Positions 37,801-47,639 of a stretch of DNA of 64,000 bases are shown in pieces. The notes below the pieces were generated by a model that saw only the letters and a list, made by a program, of their open reading frames with translations, was not told where the DNA came from and did not search any database. Origin of the DNA: Akkermansia muciniphila. Lineage in GTDB: Bacteria; Verrucomicrobiota; Verrucomicrobiia; Verrucomicrobiales; Akkermansiaceae. The position numbers and the translations under genes were made by a program. The stretch spans positions 124,001-188,000 of the forward strand of contig CAMCIC010000001.1 in NCBI GenBank assembly GCA_945874895.1, written 5' to 3'. Within the stretch, counting starts at the first letter, position 1. Every line of letters starts with the position of its first letter.

Positions 37801-39132
37801 ATGAAACCCAAATGCCCTGGAAATCCTCTGGAACGTTACTCCTCTCGGCGTGAGTTTTTCTACGTCGGACTCCTAGGCGGGCTCGGCCTCACCTTGCCAG
37901 GTTTCCTGCAACGTCAGGCCATGGGCGCGCAAAAGTTTTATGAAACCAAGGAAGGAGTCGCCAAGAGCGTGATTCACATTTTCCTACCCGGCGGTTTGGC
38001 TCACCAAGAGTCCTTTGATCCAAAGCCACTCGCCCCCTCCGAGTACCGTGGGCCTTTTGGCGCGATCGATACGAAAATCCCGGGCATTCAGTTCGGGCAA
38101 TTCATGAAACACACGGCACAGGTGGCGGATAAGATGACCATCATCCGCTCCATGACGCACGGCGAGGCCGCTCACGAGCGCGGCACGCACAACATGTTCA
38201 CGGGCTATCGACCCTCTCCTGCCGTCGAATACCCCTCGATCGGATCCGTGATTTCACACGAACTCGGAACGCGCAACAACCTGCCGCCCTACGTTTGCAT
38301 CCCCCAAGTGCCCAATGAATACGCTAACTCCGGCTATCTCAGCTCAGCCTTCGGACCTTTCGCCCTCGGTGCAGATCCGGCACAAGGAGGCTTCAAGGTG
38401 CGCGATCTCAATCTGCCCGATGGCGTAAGCGACGAGCGATTCCATCGCCGCCAGCAGTTGCTTTACACCGTCGATCAACATTTCCGCAGCTTGGAGAAAT
38501 CAGACGAAATCGACTCGATGGACGCCTTCTACCAGCATGCCTACAAGCTGATATCTTCGCATCAGGCGCGGGAGGCTTTCCATCTCGAAGCAGAGCCCGC
38601 CAACCTGCGTGATCGCTACGGCCGCACACAGGCAGGACAACGCATGATTCTGGCGCGTCGTTTGGTCGAAGCTGGTGTGCGCTTCGTATCGCTCACTGCC
38701 GGTGGTTGGGATCACCACGACAACATCAAGGGTGGTATCGAAAGCAATCTACCGCCTACCGATCAAGCCATTGCCGCACTGCTCACCGATCTCGATGAGC
38801 GTGGCTTACTGGACAGCACGCTGGTGATGGTCACATCGGAGTTCGGCCGCACACCCAAGATCAATCCGACGGGTGGTCGCGATCACTGGCCGCGCGTTTT
38901 TTCCACCATGCTGGCCGGCGGCGGCGTGAAACGTGGCATGGTCTACGGCAGCTCTGATGCTCTTGGCGGTGAACCGGAGAATGATCCCGTCACCGTGGCC
39001 GACCTCGCCACCACCATCTATCACCAAATTGGTATCAATGCGGACAAAGAACTCATGGCACCTGGGAATCGTCCGATCGAAATTTGCGAAAACGGTCGGG
39101 TTCTCGATGAGATCCTAGCCAAAAAAGCCTAA
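37801..39132 (+). CDS. DUF1501 family protein with Tat-like signal
   Basis: 443 aa from ATG 37801; the open frame extends upstream, but this start places a twin-arginine-like signal (SRREFFYVGLLGGLGLTLP) at the N-terminus. The remainder has the family landmarks FLPGGLAHQESFDPKP, SMTHGEAAHERG and TSEFGRTPKIN. DUF1501 proteins are abundant in Planctomycetes and Verrucomicrobia and belong to the alkaline-phosphatase/sulfatase-like fold superfamily; their function is not established. A GTG-initiated PPC-domain gene follows 12 bp later. Confidence 0.9.
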   Translation: MKPKCPGNPLERYSSRREFFYVGLLGGLGLTLPGFLQRQAMGAQKFYETKEGVAKSVIHIFLPGGLAHQESFDPKPLAPSEYRGPFGAIDTKIPGIQFGQFMKHTAQVADKMTIIRSMTHGEAAHERGTHNMFTGYRPSPAVEYPSIGSVISHELGTRNNLPPYVCIPQVPNEYANSGYLSSAFGPFALGADPAQGGFKVRDLNLPDGVSDERFHRRQQLLYTVDQHFRSLEKSDEIDSMDAFYQHAYKLISSHQAREAFHLEAEPANLRDRYGRTQAGQRMILARRLVEAGVRFVSLTAGGWDHHDNIKGGIESNLPPTDQAIAALLTDLDERGLLDSTLVMVTSEFGRTPKINPTGGRDHWPRVFSTMLAGGGVKRGMVYGSSDALGGEPENDPVTVADLATTIYHQIGINADKELMAPGNRPIEICENGRVLDEILAKKA

Positions 39133-39144
39133 CTTATCGGCACC

Positions 39145-41577
39145 GTGAATCGCTGGCTTTTCATTCCCGCCTATTGGCTGTTCATCATCGCATCTGCATC
39201 GGGGTTTTCGCCAGAATTGAACACAGTCATGCCGCGTGGATGGCAGCGCGGTTCAGACGTGCTCATGCATTTTCATGGCGAACGCATCAGCGACACACAG
39301 GAGGTTCTTTGCTATCAACCAGGCATTTCCTTCCGCGATATCAAAGTGGTGGATCCCAAGCACATCACGGTGCTCGCGACCATCGCACCTGATGCGCCGC
39401 TGGGAGAGCATCCGCTGCGCCTCCGCACGGCAGGCGGAATTTCCGAAATGCGATTGTTTCTTGTGGGCCAATTCCCATGCATCGACGAAATCGAACCAAA
39501 CAACAAATTCGATCAGGCACAAAAAGTGGAAGGGAATACCACAGTCCATGGAATCGCCAAACTGGAGGATGAGGATTATTTCATCTGTCATCTGCAAAAA
39601 GGGCAACGCCTGACCGCAGAGGTGGAAGCCATACGCCTGGGCGAAGCGATGTTCGATGCCTACGTGGCGATCCTCGATCCCCAGCGCTTCGAGCTCAGTG
39701 CTCGAGATGATACCCCATTGCTGCGCACTGACTGCTATGCATCGATCGTAGCTCCCGCCGATGGCGATTACCGTGTGGTAGTTCGAGAAGCCGCCTACGA
39801 GGGCAGTGATGCCTGTCACTATCGTCTGCACATCTCCCACGCCCCTCGACCATCCGCGGTGTATCCTACAGGAGCCAAACCAGGCGAGACAGTGGAATTC
39901 ACCTTCATCGGCGACCCCTCGGGTCCGATCAAACAAACCATCACACTGCCCGCTTCTGGGCCCAATCCCTTTCCCGTCTTTGCCCAAGCCGATGGCCTCT
40001 CTTCACCCTCACCGAACTGGATCGCTCTCAGCCCCATGGACTATAGCCAGGAGGTGGAACCCAACGCGATGGGCAAGGAGGCCACACCCCTGCCGCCCAT
40101 CCCTTGCGCCGCTCATGGAGTCATCGGAGAAAATGGCGACGTTGATTGGTTCCGCTTTCGTGCGAAAAAAAATGACAACCTCGTGATCAAAGCGCGCGCG
40201 CTCGGGCTACGTTCACCACTCGATTCCGTCGTAAGCCTGCGCGACACTGCGGGCAAAAATCTCACAACCAATGACGACCAAGGAAATCTGGATAGTTCCC
40301 TGACCTGGACCTGCCCAGAGGACGGCGATTATTTCGTGAGAATCCAAGACAAGCTCCGCAAGGGGCAGCCTGATTACACCTATCGCATCGAGATCACACC
40401 CCGCAGCGCCACAATCAGTGCCGCACTTCCTACGGTGGAACGGGTTCAAACACAGAAGTGGAAAATGCTCACCGTGCCGCGCGGCAACCGCTACGCCAGT
40501 GTGGTGAATTTCACGAGGGAAAACGTAGGCTGCGTCCTCCAACTCGCCGCCGAATCCCTCCCCGCCGGCATGACATTGACCGCTCCCGCCGTTCCGAAAA
40601 ACGCCACATCTTTCCCCCTCCTCATCGAAGCATCGGCCGATGCGCCTCTCGCGGGCGGCCTTTACTCCATCGCGCTGAACGCCACCGGCGAGGGCGCTCC
40701 TACAGAACTGAAAGGAGCCTTGAAGGAACGCATCGAACACGTTGACATCAACAACCAAGGATCCTACCACGGCACATCCGTGGACAAAATCAGCATGGCG
40801 GTGATCGAAGAATCTCCCCTCCGCATCGATCTCGAACAGCCAGCCGTTCCCATTGTCAAAAACGGCATCTTGCCGCTGAAGATCAAAGCGCAGCGCGCGG
40901 CGGGCTTTGAGAATGAAGCGAAACTGCGTTTCCTTTGGAGCCCCACGGGCATTGGCGCTCCTGTCACCATCGATCTTCCCAAAGGCGCGAACGAAGCGGT
41001 TTATGAAATCAATGCCAGTGCCGATGCCGCCACCGGCCAATGGCCCATTGTGATTCTAGCAGAAGTCCCCACACCCAAGGGACCGTTGCTGGTATCCTCG
41101 AATTTCGTCACTCTCACCGTCGCTGAACCATTTCTCAGCATGAACATCGAACTCTGTGCGACCGAGCAGAATAAGCCCTCGCCCCTGCTCTGCAAGGTCG
41201 ATGTCACCACGCCCTTCGAAGGACAAGCCACGGCCGAACTCATGGGGTTGCCGCATGGCACCAAAGCCGCCCCCATGACTTTGAACAAAGATACCAAGGA
41301 GCTGTTATTCCAAGTGGAAGTAGCAGCCGATGCTACCATCGGCAAACACCAAAATCTTTTCTGCAAAGTCAACATTCCGCACAACGGGCAGACGGTTCTC
41401 CACCAGGTCGCCTACGGCGGTGTGCTGCGCATCGATGCCCCCACGGTAGCCGCCGCGCCTAAGCCCGCAGCTCCCGAGGCAAAGGCAGCACCTGCCGCGG
41501 CACCCGCTCCCGCCCCGCCCACGGCGAAACCTCTCAGTCGTCTCGAACAACTCCGTCAAAAACAACAGAATCCCTAA
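39145..41577 (+). CDS. Large secreted protein with PPC (pre-peptidase C-terminal) domains
   Basis: An 810-aa protein with a signal peptide (about 1-20), an N-terminal Ig-like segment, and two PPC-like beta-sandwich modules beginning IDEIEPNNKFDQAQ (about 113) and SQEVEPNAMGKEA (about 295). Further Ig-like regions follow, and the protein ends in an Ala/Pro/Lys-rich linker. Such proteins accompany DUF1501 or DUF1549 genes in this phylum; no catalytic centre is visible, so carbohydrate or protein binding is more likely. The GTG start at 39145 lies 12 bp after the DUF1501 stop and the thioredoxin-like gene follows 7 bp downstream, forming a three-gene operon. Confidence 0.82.
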   Translation: MNRWLFIPAYWLFIIASASGFSPELNTVMPRGWQRGSDVLMHFHGERISDTQEVLCYQPGISFRDIKVVDPKHITVLATIAPDAPLGEHPLRLRTAGGISEMRLFLVGQFPCIDEIEPNNKFDQAQKVEGNTTVHGIAKLEDEDYFICHLQKGQRLTAEVEAIRLGEAMFDAYVAILDPQRFELSARDDTPLLRTDCYASIVAPADGDYRVVVREAAYEGSDACHYRLHISHAPRPSAVYPTGAKPGETVEFTFIGDPSGPIKQTITLPASGPNPFPVFAQADGLSSPSPNWIALSPMDYSQEVEPNAMGKEATPLPPIPCAAHGVIGENGDVDWFRFRAKKNDNLVIKARALGLRSPLDSVVSLRDTAGKNLTTNDDQGNLDSSLTWTCPEDGDYFVRIQDKLRKGQPDYTYRIEITPRSATISAALPTVERVQTQKWKMLTVPRGNRYASVVNFTRENVGCVLQLAAESLPAGMTLTAPAVPKNATSFPLLIEASADAPLAGGLYSIALNATGEGAPTELKGALKERIEHVDINNQGSYHGTSVDKISMAVIEESPLRIDLEQPAVPIVKNGILPLKIKAQRAAGFENEAKLRFLWSPTGIGAPVTIDLPKGANEAVYEINASADAATGQWPIVILAEVPTPKGPLLVSSNFVTLTVAEPFLSMNIELCATEQNKPSPLLCKVDVTTPFEGQATAELMGLPHGTKAAPMTLNKDTKELLFQVEVAADATIGKHQNLFCKVNIPHNGQTVLHQVAYGGVLRIDAPTVAAAPKPAAPEAKAAPAAAPAPAPPTAKPLSRLEQLRQKQQNP

Positions 41578-41584
41578 TAACACC

Positions 41585-42028
41585 ATGAAGACCATCCTAC
41601 GCAGCGCCATTGCTCTCGCCCTCACTACCACCCTGACATTCGCCAACGGCTGGATGACCGATTGGGAAGCCGCCAAGGCCAAGGCCAAAGCCGAGAACAA
41701 ACCCATCCTCATCAACTTCACCGGCACCGACTGGTGCGGATGGTGCATCAAGATCGAAAAAGAAGTCTTTTCCAAACAAGCCTTCAAGGACTATGCCGAA
41801 AAAAATCTCGTCTTGATGGAAGTGGATTTCCCTAAGAAAAAGGAACAAAGCCCTGAACTCAAAAAACAGAACAAGGCGCTCGACAAGGAATTCGCGATCG
41901 AGGGTTATCCGACGGTGTATCTGCTCAATGCCGAAGGCAAAAAAATCAGTGAGGAAATCGGCTACCGCGAAGGCGGCCCTGAGGCCTACACCAAGCACTT
42001 GCAGGAGCTGATCGAAAAAACCAAATAA
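41585..42028 (+). CDS. Exported thioredoxin-family protein (CGWC)
   Basis: A 147-aa protein with a signal peptide (about 1-20) and a thioredoxin fold whose active site is CGWC (Cys51, Cys54) in TGTDWCGWC; the cis-proline lies in EGYPTVYLL. It resembles the DsbD-gamma/thioredoxin_7 group that handles disulfides outside the cytoplasm. As last gene of the DUF1501-PPC operon it could keep cysteines of the partner proteins in the right redox state; this is inference from context. Confidence 0.88.
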   Translation: MKTILRSAIALALTTTLTFANGWMTDWEAAKAKAKAENKPILINFTGTDWCGWCIKIEKEVFSKQAFKDYAEKNLVLMEVDFPKKKEQSPELKKQNKALDKEFAIEGYPTVYLLNAEGKKISEEIGYREGGPEAYTKHLQELIEKTK

Positions 42029-42087
42029 TTGCAAACGAACTCGTCCACTGACTGACATCGATACGCCCACCAGGAAATCGATGACAC

Positions 42088-42528
42088 TCAGCGCACCAAC
42101 TGTCTGAGCTGCGTCTGGAATGCCACGATATCGTCCTGGGTGGGGCGATAGCCCGAGGTATCCGGATCGAGTCCGAGACGACCGCTCTCATCGACATACC
42201 ACAAGGCCTTTTCGCCATCGCTGAATTGCACCTTGCCGCTAAACATCATACCGGGAATCACAATTTCGTCACGGCTCACGCGTACGGCACCGGCATCGGC
42301 ATCGAGGGTCGTCTCTGCGGTGGGCTCCTCTTTTTTGGGTTCCTCCTTCACCTCGGTTTTCAGCGTGATGCCGAGATCAAGAATGAGGAAACGCGTATCC
42401 ATGTAGGTCACACGGATCTGCCAGAGATCGTTCATGCGTTTTTGAATCTCTGCCATCTGCGCGCCTTCTTCGGCCCACTGACGGATGGTATTTTTCTGGT
42501 CGTCGCTTAGTTGGCTGGAGGAAAACAT
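42088..42528 (-). CDS. Conserved verrucomicrobial-type protein of unknown function (146 aa)
   Basis: Unrecognised. From ATG 42528 (a GTG at 42534 is possible) the N-terminal 60 residues are helical (QLSDDQKNTIRQWAEEGAQ, IQKRMNDLW) and look like a small helix-turn-helix or coiled-coil element. A Glu/Lys/Pro linker follows, then a beta-rich domain with PGMMFSGKVQFSDGEKALW and YVDESGRLGLDP. No signal peptide. It lies downstream of the pseudouridine synthase on the same strand. Confidence 0.6.
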   Translation of the reverse strand: MFSSSQLSDDQKNTIRQWAEEGAQMAEIQKRMNDLWQIRVTYMDTRFLILDLGITLKTEVKEEPKKEEPTAETTLDADAGAVRVSRDEIVIPGMMFSGKVQFSDGEKALWYVDESGRLGLDPDTSGYRPTQDDIVAFQTQLRQLVR

Positions 42529-42598
42529 CTCCACCCATCAAAGCGCAGCAACGAGGAATCACAAGCCGAATCCGCCGAATCCACGCCGAAATTTCTCA

Positions 42599-43165
42599 TC
42601 ACAGGCCCAGCAGACGGCGATCAGTGGCTGTCAGCTCTCTCCATTGCCCCTGCGGCAGACCATCTAACAGAAAATCACCGATCGCCACTCGAATGAGACG
42701 CAGTGTGGGAAATCCCACAGCGGCCGTCATACGCCGCACCTGACGGTTTTTGCCCTCGATCAAAACCAATTCGATCCATGAGGTAGGAATGCTGGCGCGA
42801 TGGCGGATCGGCGGCAGACGCGGCTGCAGAGCCGGTTCTTCTGTCAAGCGCCGGACTCTGGCTTTTGCTACCCTATGATCCTGAATCACCAGCGTGCCAG
42901 CACCGAGCTTGCGCAGCGCTTCGTCATCGACCTCGCCCTCGACCTGCACCCAGTAGCTACGCGGATGTTCATGGCGCGGATGCAGCAAACGATCGACAAG
43001 CGGTTTTTCATCACTCAACAGCAGAAGACCCTCGGAATCGCGATCGAGGCGACCGATGGGATAAACACCCTTCGGCAGGGAAAAATCCGCAAGGGTTCGA
43101 TGTTCGGGCAGTTCCCGAGTAAATTGCGAGAGCACGTCAAAGGGCTTATGAAAAGCGATCAGCAT
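42599..43165 (-). CDS. RsuA-family pseudouridine synthase (RluE-like)
   Basis: Isomerises a uridine in rRNA. From ATG 43165 it has 188 aa; a GTG 12 bp upstream is an alternative. The catalytic aspartate lies in YPIGRLDRDSEGLLLLS (Asp about 41), and EGKNRQVRRM and FPTLRLIRVAIG are the usual RsuA/RluB/E/F motifs. There is no N-terminal S4 domain, as in RluE. The gene follows terC closely on the same strand. Confidence 0.92.
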   Translation of the reverse strand: MLIAFHKPFDVLSQFTRELPEHRTLADFSLPKGVYPIGRLDRDSEGLLLLSDEKPLVDRLLHPRHEHPRSYWVQVEGEVDDEALRKLGAGTLVIQDHRVAKARVRRLTEEPALQPRLPPIRHRASIPTSWIELVLIEGKNRQVRRMTAAVGFPTLRLIRVAIGDFLLDGLPQGQWRELTATDRRLLGL

Positions 43166-43177
43166 GCCCCTACGCAC

Positions 43178-44221
43178 TTAGGATTCGGGCTCGGACTCCT
43201 TCGGCCAAATCAACGAAGCAACGACCGAAATGACCAGCGCGCACAATACGACTCCCAACGAAATGTTGACCAAGCTTTGCTGGAACTCATGATGGAGATA
43301 GCGCTGGACCAGCGAGTAGAACGCACCATCGGCTGGACCCTCATGCAACTTCATCACACCTGCCGCGACCAAGGGAAGTAGCATTTTTACGCCAATGAAA
43401 CTCAGAATGAAGGCGAGCCCCACCTTGAGGAAGTGGAAACGATCCGCAAGATCTGCCAAAAGAAAAAAGAAAGTCCGCAAACCAAGTATCGCAAAAATAT
43501 TCGATGTGTAGACGATGAATTTGTCCGTCGTGATCCCGAAAATTGCCGGAATGGAATCGACGGCAAACATCACATCGGACAGCTCGACCACGATGAGCAC
43601 CAAGAGCAGCAGGGTTCCGGTGCGTTTGCCGTCCTGAATCACCGTGAAGCGGCTGCCATCGTAGTGTTTCGAAATACGGATGAAACGCGTCACAAAGGTT
43701 ACCAATCGGCTATCTTCGGGATTGAATCCATCTTCATCGCTACCGAACATTTTCACCCCCGTCCACAGCAGGAAGGCGCCAAAAACATAGAGGATCCAGT
43801 GGAAACGCTCGACCAGCTCGGCGCCAGTGAAAATCATGATCATGCGCATCGCCAAGGCTCCCATGATCCCCCAGAACAACACGCGGTGCTGGTATTTTTT
43901 CGGCACCTTAAAGTAACCGAAGATAAGCAGGAAAACGAAGAGATTGTCCACCGAGAGCGATAGCTCGATCAGATAACCGGTGAGAAATTCCTTCGCCTTG
44001 AAAAATCCCATATCCGCACCATACGAATGCGTAACAGCTCCATAGACAAAGGCATTGAACAACAGTGCGAGCGAAATCCAAACGGAGCTCCAGATGAAGG
44101 TCTCGCGGCGCGAAGGCGCGTGATCACGACGATTCGCAATGCCGAGGTCTGCAAACAAGGCGAGCAATACGACGACAAAAAATGTCACCCAGCACCAGTA
44201 GGGGTAATTGATTTCCTTCAT
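43178..44221 (-). CDS. TerC/Alx-family integral membrane protein
   Basis: A 347-aa protein with about nine membrane helices and the family signatures GYLIELSLSVDNLFVFLLIF and VVELSDVMFAVDSIPAIFG, whose acidic residues sit within the membrane. TerC/Alx/MeeF-type proteins export manganese, often to metallate exported proteins. No yybP-ykoY (manganese) riboswitch is evident in the short 60-bp upstream gap. It is part of the minus-strand run and is followed directly by the pseudouridine synthase. Confidence 0.9.
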   Translation of the reverse strand: MKEINYPYWCWVTFFVVVLLALFADLGIANRRDHAPSRRETFIWSSVWISLALLFNAFVYGAVTHSYGADMGFFKAKEFLTGYLIELSLSVDNLFVFLLIFGYFKVPKKYQHRVLFWGIMGALAMRMIMIFTGAELVERFHWILYVFGAFLLWTGVKMFGSDEDGFNPEDSRLVTFVTRFIRISKHYDGSRFTVIQDGKRTGTLLLLVLIVVELSDVMFAVDSIPAIFGITTDKFIVYTSNIFAILGLRTFFFLLADLADRFHFLKVGLAFILSFIGVKMLLPLVAAGVMKLHEGPADGAFYSLVQRYLHHEFQQSLVNISLGVVLCALVISVVASLIWPKESEPES

Positions 44222-44281
44222 GAAAAAGCGACATGAATCAACGGCAAAAGAACAACGAGGTAAAGCACGAATCCACAGCGA

Positions 44282-44731
44282 TCATGAATTCTCGCTATCG
44301 CGACGCATTTCCTCCAGTGTCTCGGAAACATCCGTCAGTGAGTTCCACAATTCAGTCACCACATAGATCGGTGCATGAGCTCGCACCGCCAGGGCCATGC
44401 AGTCACTGGGGCGCGCATCGAGCTCGACCATTTTTCTCTCCTGCACTTCGTTTTCCATCTGGAAAATCGCACGGGCGTAATACACTTCCCCCTGCATGCG
44501 GATGATCATCACGCGCAGCAGTTTCGCCCCAAAGGAATCCAGGGTCATGAGAAACAAATCGTGGGTCAAGGGACGTTCTGGTTGTTGTCCTGCCAGCACC
44601 GCATTGATCGAGGCTCCGATCGCTGGATCGATAAAAAAGGAAATGACCTTATGCCCATCCCCCAGAAAAACCGCACATCCTGCCTGCGTTGGCATCAGGG
44701 CAATCGGTTCCACACGGGTCATGTCAGGCAT
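44282..44731 (-). CDS. Bifunctional nuclease family protein (DUF151)
   Basis: A 149-aa protein with the DUF151 core: an early FLGDGHKVISFFIDPAIG segment, RPLTHDLFLMTLDSFGA, and the acidic-loop region LDARPSDCMALAVRAHAPIYV. Members in plants and bacteria have been described as nucleases or as small globular proteins with metal sites. It sits upstream of terC with a 60-bp gap on the same strand. Confidence 0.85.
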   Translation of the reverse strand: MPDMTRVEPIALMPTQAGCAVFLGDGHKVISFFIDPAIGASINAVLAGQQPERPLTHDLFLMTLDSFGAKLLRVMIIRMQGEVYYARAIFQMENEVQERKMVELDARPSDCMALAVRAHAPIYVVTELWNSLTDVSETLEEMRRDSENS

Positions 44732-44937
44732 GTCCTCTGATAGCGCATGCCTACAGTCCGCACAAGCTCATTTCATGTGGAGATGAGGCATCATACCTCG
44801 TTTTTGCATCGCCCTTGGATCAGAAAAGTCACACGACACATCTGCGCGCGCGTGTGCCCTTTCGGGTCGCGAAGGCAAACGCGCCCCCAATGCAAGACTG
44901 AGTAGTCGAAAAGGGCGCACAGAGGCAGCCTCCAAAT

Positions 44938-46083
44938 TCAATCCACCAGATGCGCACCGCGGGAGGGGCGGGAACAAAAGATTTCCGGAACGATCCCTGT
45001 GGCTTGCTGATAGGACCGGCGCATAGTGGTCATGATGACATCAGTGCACTCACGTTTGCACAAAGTCACGGTGGATCCGCCAAATCCGCCACCGGTCATG
45101 CGGGCGCCGAACACTCCACCTGATATGCCGATCTCGCGAGCCAAGTTCACCATGATGTCCAACTCCTCGCAAGAAACCTCAAAGTCATCGCGCAGGGAAT
45201 CGTGCGAGGCATCCATGAGTTCTCCTAACAGAAGAAAATCATTTTGAGCCAATGCATGGGCCGCTTTTTGGGTGCGGGCGATCTCGGTAACGACGTGGCG
45301 CGCGCGGCGGTTGACGGGATCACCCAAATCATTCCAACGTGCTTTCACATCAGTCAAAGTGACATCCCTCCATGAGGGTTTACCTAACCATTTCAGAGCC
45401 TCTTCGGTGTGTTGGCGGCGCATGGCATACGCACCGTCCGACAATTGGTGATGCACCTTGGTGTTCGCAATGATCACGGCGAGATCGGGATTTTCGAACG
45501 GCACCAAGGTCACTTCGGCCGATCGGCAATCGATCATAACCAACCGATTTTCCTCGCCAAATGTGGAGGCAAACTGATCCATGATGCCGCAAGGAACCTG
45601 AGCAAAGTCATGTTCCGCTTTTTGACAGAGAAGTGCCTTCTGTTTTTTCGATAGAGAAATCCCTAACAATCCCTCCAACAATGTAGCCGTGGCGCATTCG
45701 AGGGCGGCGGACGACGATAGCCCCGCACCACCTGGAACCGAGGAAACGAAACATGCCTCAAAACCCGGAATGTCATATCCGAGTTGTTGAAATCCATCGA
45801 TGACACCTCGCACATAGTTCGCCCAATGCGGCTCGCCGATCTCTTGCGGCAAAGTGAGATCGATCGCGGCATCCGGCTGACCCTCGCTGCGCAAATGCGC
45901 TTCAGAACTGCCATTTTTCGCGGCGGCGATGACGATGGATCGATCAATCGCAAAAGGCATGACGAAACCATCGCAATAATCGATGTGTTCGCCGATGAGA
46001 TTCACGCGACCCGGAGCAACCGCAATGACGGTGGCGGGGCGGGATAGACCTTTGAGGGCGGCGTTAATGAGGTCACGGGGCAT
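44938..46083 (-). CDS. galK: Galactokinase
   Basis: Phosphorylates alpha-D-galactose at C1 with ATP (Leloir pathway). The 381-aa GHMP kinase has the substrate motif GRVNLIGEHIDYCDG (about 25-39), the glycine-rich SSVPGGAGLSSSAALE phosphate loop, the catalytic Asp in CGIMDQFASTFG, and the C-terminal GARMTGGGFGGSTV. All key residues are present. No galT or galE is adjacent; galactose could come from the polysaccharides targeted by the sulfatases. Confidence 0.96.
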   Translation of the reverse strand: MPRDLINAALKGLSRPATVIAVAPGRVNLIGEHIDYCDGFVMPFAIDRSIVIAAAKNGSSEAHLRSEGQPDAAIDLTLPQEIGEPHWANYVRGVIDGFQQLGYDIPGFEACFVSSVPGGAGLSSSAALECATATLLEGLLGISLSKKQKALLCQKAEHDFAQVPCGIMDQFASTFGEENRLVMIDCRSAEVTLVPFENPDLAVIIANTKVHHQLSDGAYAMRRQHTEEALKWLGKPSWRDVTLTDVKARWNDLGDPVNRRARHVVTEIARTQKAAHALAQNDFLLLGELMDASHDSLRDDFEVSCEELDIMVNLAREIGISGGVFGARMTGGGFGGSTVTLCKRECTDVIMTTMRRSYQQATGIVPEIFCSRPSRGAHLVD

Positions 46084-46102
46084 GACAGTAGGTGGCGAGT
46101 TG

Positions 46103-47086
46103 CTAGGTGGCGGGGGCGATTTTCTGCAGGAGGAGGGCGATGGGAAATGCGATCAAAGGACCCAAATGAAGCCAGAGGGAGGCATCCTCTCCGGTCATCA
46201 TGAACACAGCCAGCCCCATAGAAAGCAAGTAGACTGAGTCCACCCAAACGATCCCAGCGAGCAAACGTGCCACTTTTTGACCCACGGTGGCTTTGACGCC
46301 AATCACCCAGAGAGTCCAGCACAAGAAAGGCACCATACCGAACACACCTACCCATGTGCGTGATAGGGGGAATCCGAGATAATGACCGCCCACCCACGGC
46401 GCGATGTGCGTGAAGAGAGGCAATAGCAACAACAGAGCTGCCAACCACTTCGTGGAACCCAGTTGCCCAGGGCGGGATTCGAAACGAGCCAAAAGAGAAA
46501 TTCCAGCAATGTATGTCAGCATGCCCAGAAGCGGCAATACCATAAGTCCCGCGATGGCCAGTCCCTGCCAACCATGCCAACTTGTGAGCAAATCTCGAAG
46601 CATTCGAAAGCCGGATGACATGGCTCCCAAGCCCAGTGCATAGAGCCCCGCACGGCAGGCCCCCATGATCCAGATGGAAAAAGCTTGGCGCTTGTGCAAC
46701 AGCGTGTAGGCAATCACCAAACTAAGAATCATGGCGAAGGTGAAAAAAACGGTCCTGCTCACCCACCACGACAACGCCCCCCCCCCAAGGATCAGAGCAA
46801 TGGCAATCATCAGATACCATTCACGAGGAAACAAACCGGACGGAATCGCGCGTTCAGGACGATGCTCTTGATCCCATGCAACATCATACCAATCATTGAG
46901 AAAATTCCCCGCCACATAAAGACAACACGCTGCAATGATGGGAAAGATCGTTTGTTGATTCCAGTGCGGCGTATCCACATCAAAGAAGGTGGACGTCAGC
47001 AACATCCCCGTGAGAACATTGACCACCACACTCGGCACGTTTGCGATGCGAGCAGTGGCAAGAAGGGCTATGAAGCGGGATGACAT
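46103..47086 (-). CDS. UbiA-family prenyltransferase (EboC-like)
   Basis: About 327 aa from ATG 47086, preceded by an in-frame GTG at 47095. Eight or so membrane helices; the first aspartate-rich motif reads NDWYDVAWDQEHRPERAI (near residue 65), as in UbiA-type enzymes that bind prenyl diphosphate through magnesium. The second motif is less clear. The overall shape resembles EboC of ebo clusters, although no other ebo gene is next to it. It precedes galK by 19 bp. Confidence 0.8.
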   Translation of the reverse strand: MSSRFIALLATARIANVPSVVVNVLTGMLLTSTFFDVDTPHWNQQTIFPIIAACCLYVAGNFLNDWYDVAWDQEHRPERAIPSGLFPREWYLMIAIALILGGGALSWWVSRTVFFTFAMILSLVIAYTLLHKRQAFSIWIMGACRAGLYALGLGAMSSGFRMLRDLLTSWHGWQGLAIAGLMVLPLLGMLTYIAGISLLARFESRPGQLGSTKWLAALLLLLPLFTHIAPWVGGHYLGFPLSRTWVGVFGMVPFLCWTLWVIGVKATVGQKVARLLAGIVWVDSVYLLSMGLAVFMMTGEDASLWLHLGPLIAFPIALLLQKIAPAT

Positions 47087-47320
47087 GAAAAGCACTGTGT
47101 TGATCTTCGGAGGGGGAGCAAGCCTATTTCACGCAACTAGGAAAGGAGACATAGCCACTCCTCATGACCATCCATTTTTACTACTGATCATAAAATCTGC
47201 ATGGACGGCTAAGATGCCTCAGCGGTGCGGACCTATGACGGATCGAATGATGCGATGACCTGCAACTTGCTCAGATTCCGCGCATGGATCGGAGGCTTTA
47301 TGAGCGCGCAGCCGCACGTA

Positions 47321-47626
47321 TCACAATCCCGGAATCGGCAGGCCTCCCGTGTGTTTTTTCATTTCGGCTGCGGAAATTTCACGTCCTTGTGCGATCGCTT
47401 GCTGCACGCCCTTGAGAATCAGATCTTGCAGGAAATCGACGTCCGAGGGATCGACCACAGATGGATCGATGCGGATCGAAACCACATCGCCTGAGCATGT
47501 TGCGGTAACGACAACTTTTCCGTTGGCCACCGATGACTCGACGGTGCGCTGAGCGAGTTCTTCCTGAGCGGCGGCGAGACCCGCTTGCATTTTTTGCGCC
47601 TGTTGCATCAATTTGGCGATATTCAT
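47321..47626 (-). CDS. ybaB: YbaB/EbfC nucleoid-associated protein
   Basis: A 101-aa protein beginning MNIAKLMQQAQKMQAGLAA at ATG 47626, with VVVTATCSGDVVSIRIDPS and the Leu-rich C-terminal helix typical of the family, which forms DNA-binding dimers. It lies 13 bp downstream of dnaX on the same strand, the usual conserved pair. Confidence 0.95.
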   Translation of the reverse strand: MNIAKLMQQAQKMQAGLAAAQEELAQRTVESSVANGKVVVTATCSGDVVSIRIDPSVVDPSDVDFLQDLILKGVQQAIAQGREISAAEMKKHTGGLPIPGL

Positions 47627-47639
47627 GAATTCGTTGGAT

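Noticed and set aside
44222-44281. Possible manganese (yybP-ykoY) riboswitch before terC
   Set aside because: Only about 60 bp separate terC from the upstream gene and no conserved riboswitch core is visible.
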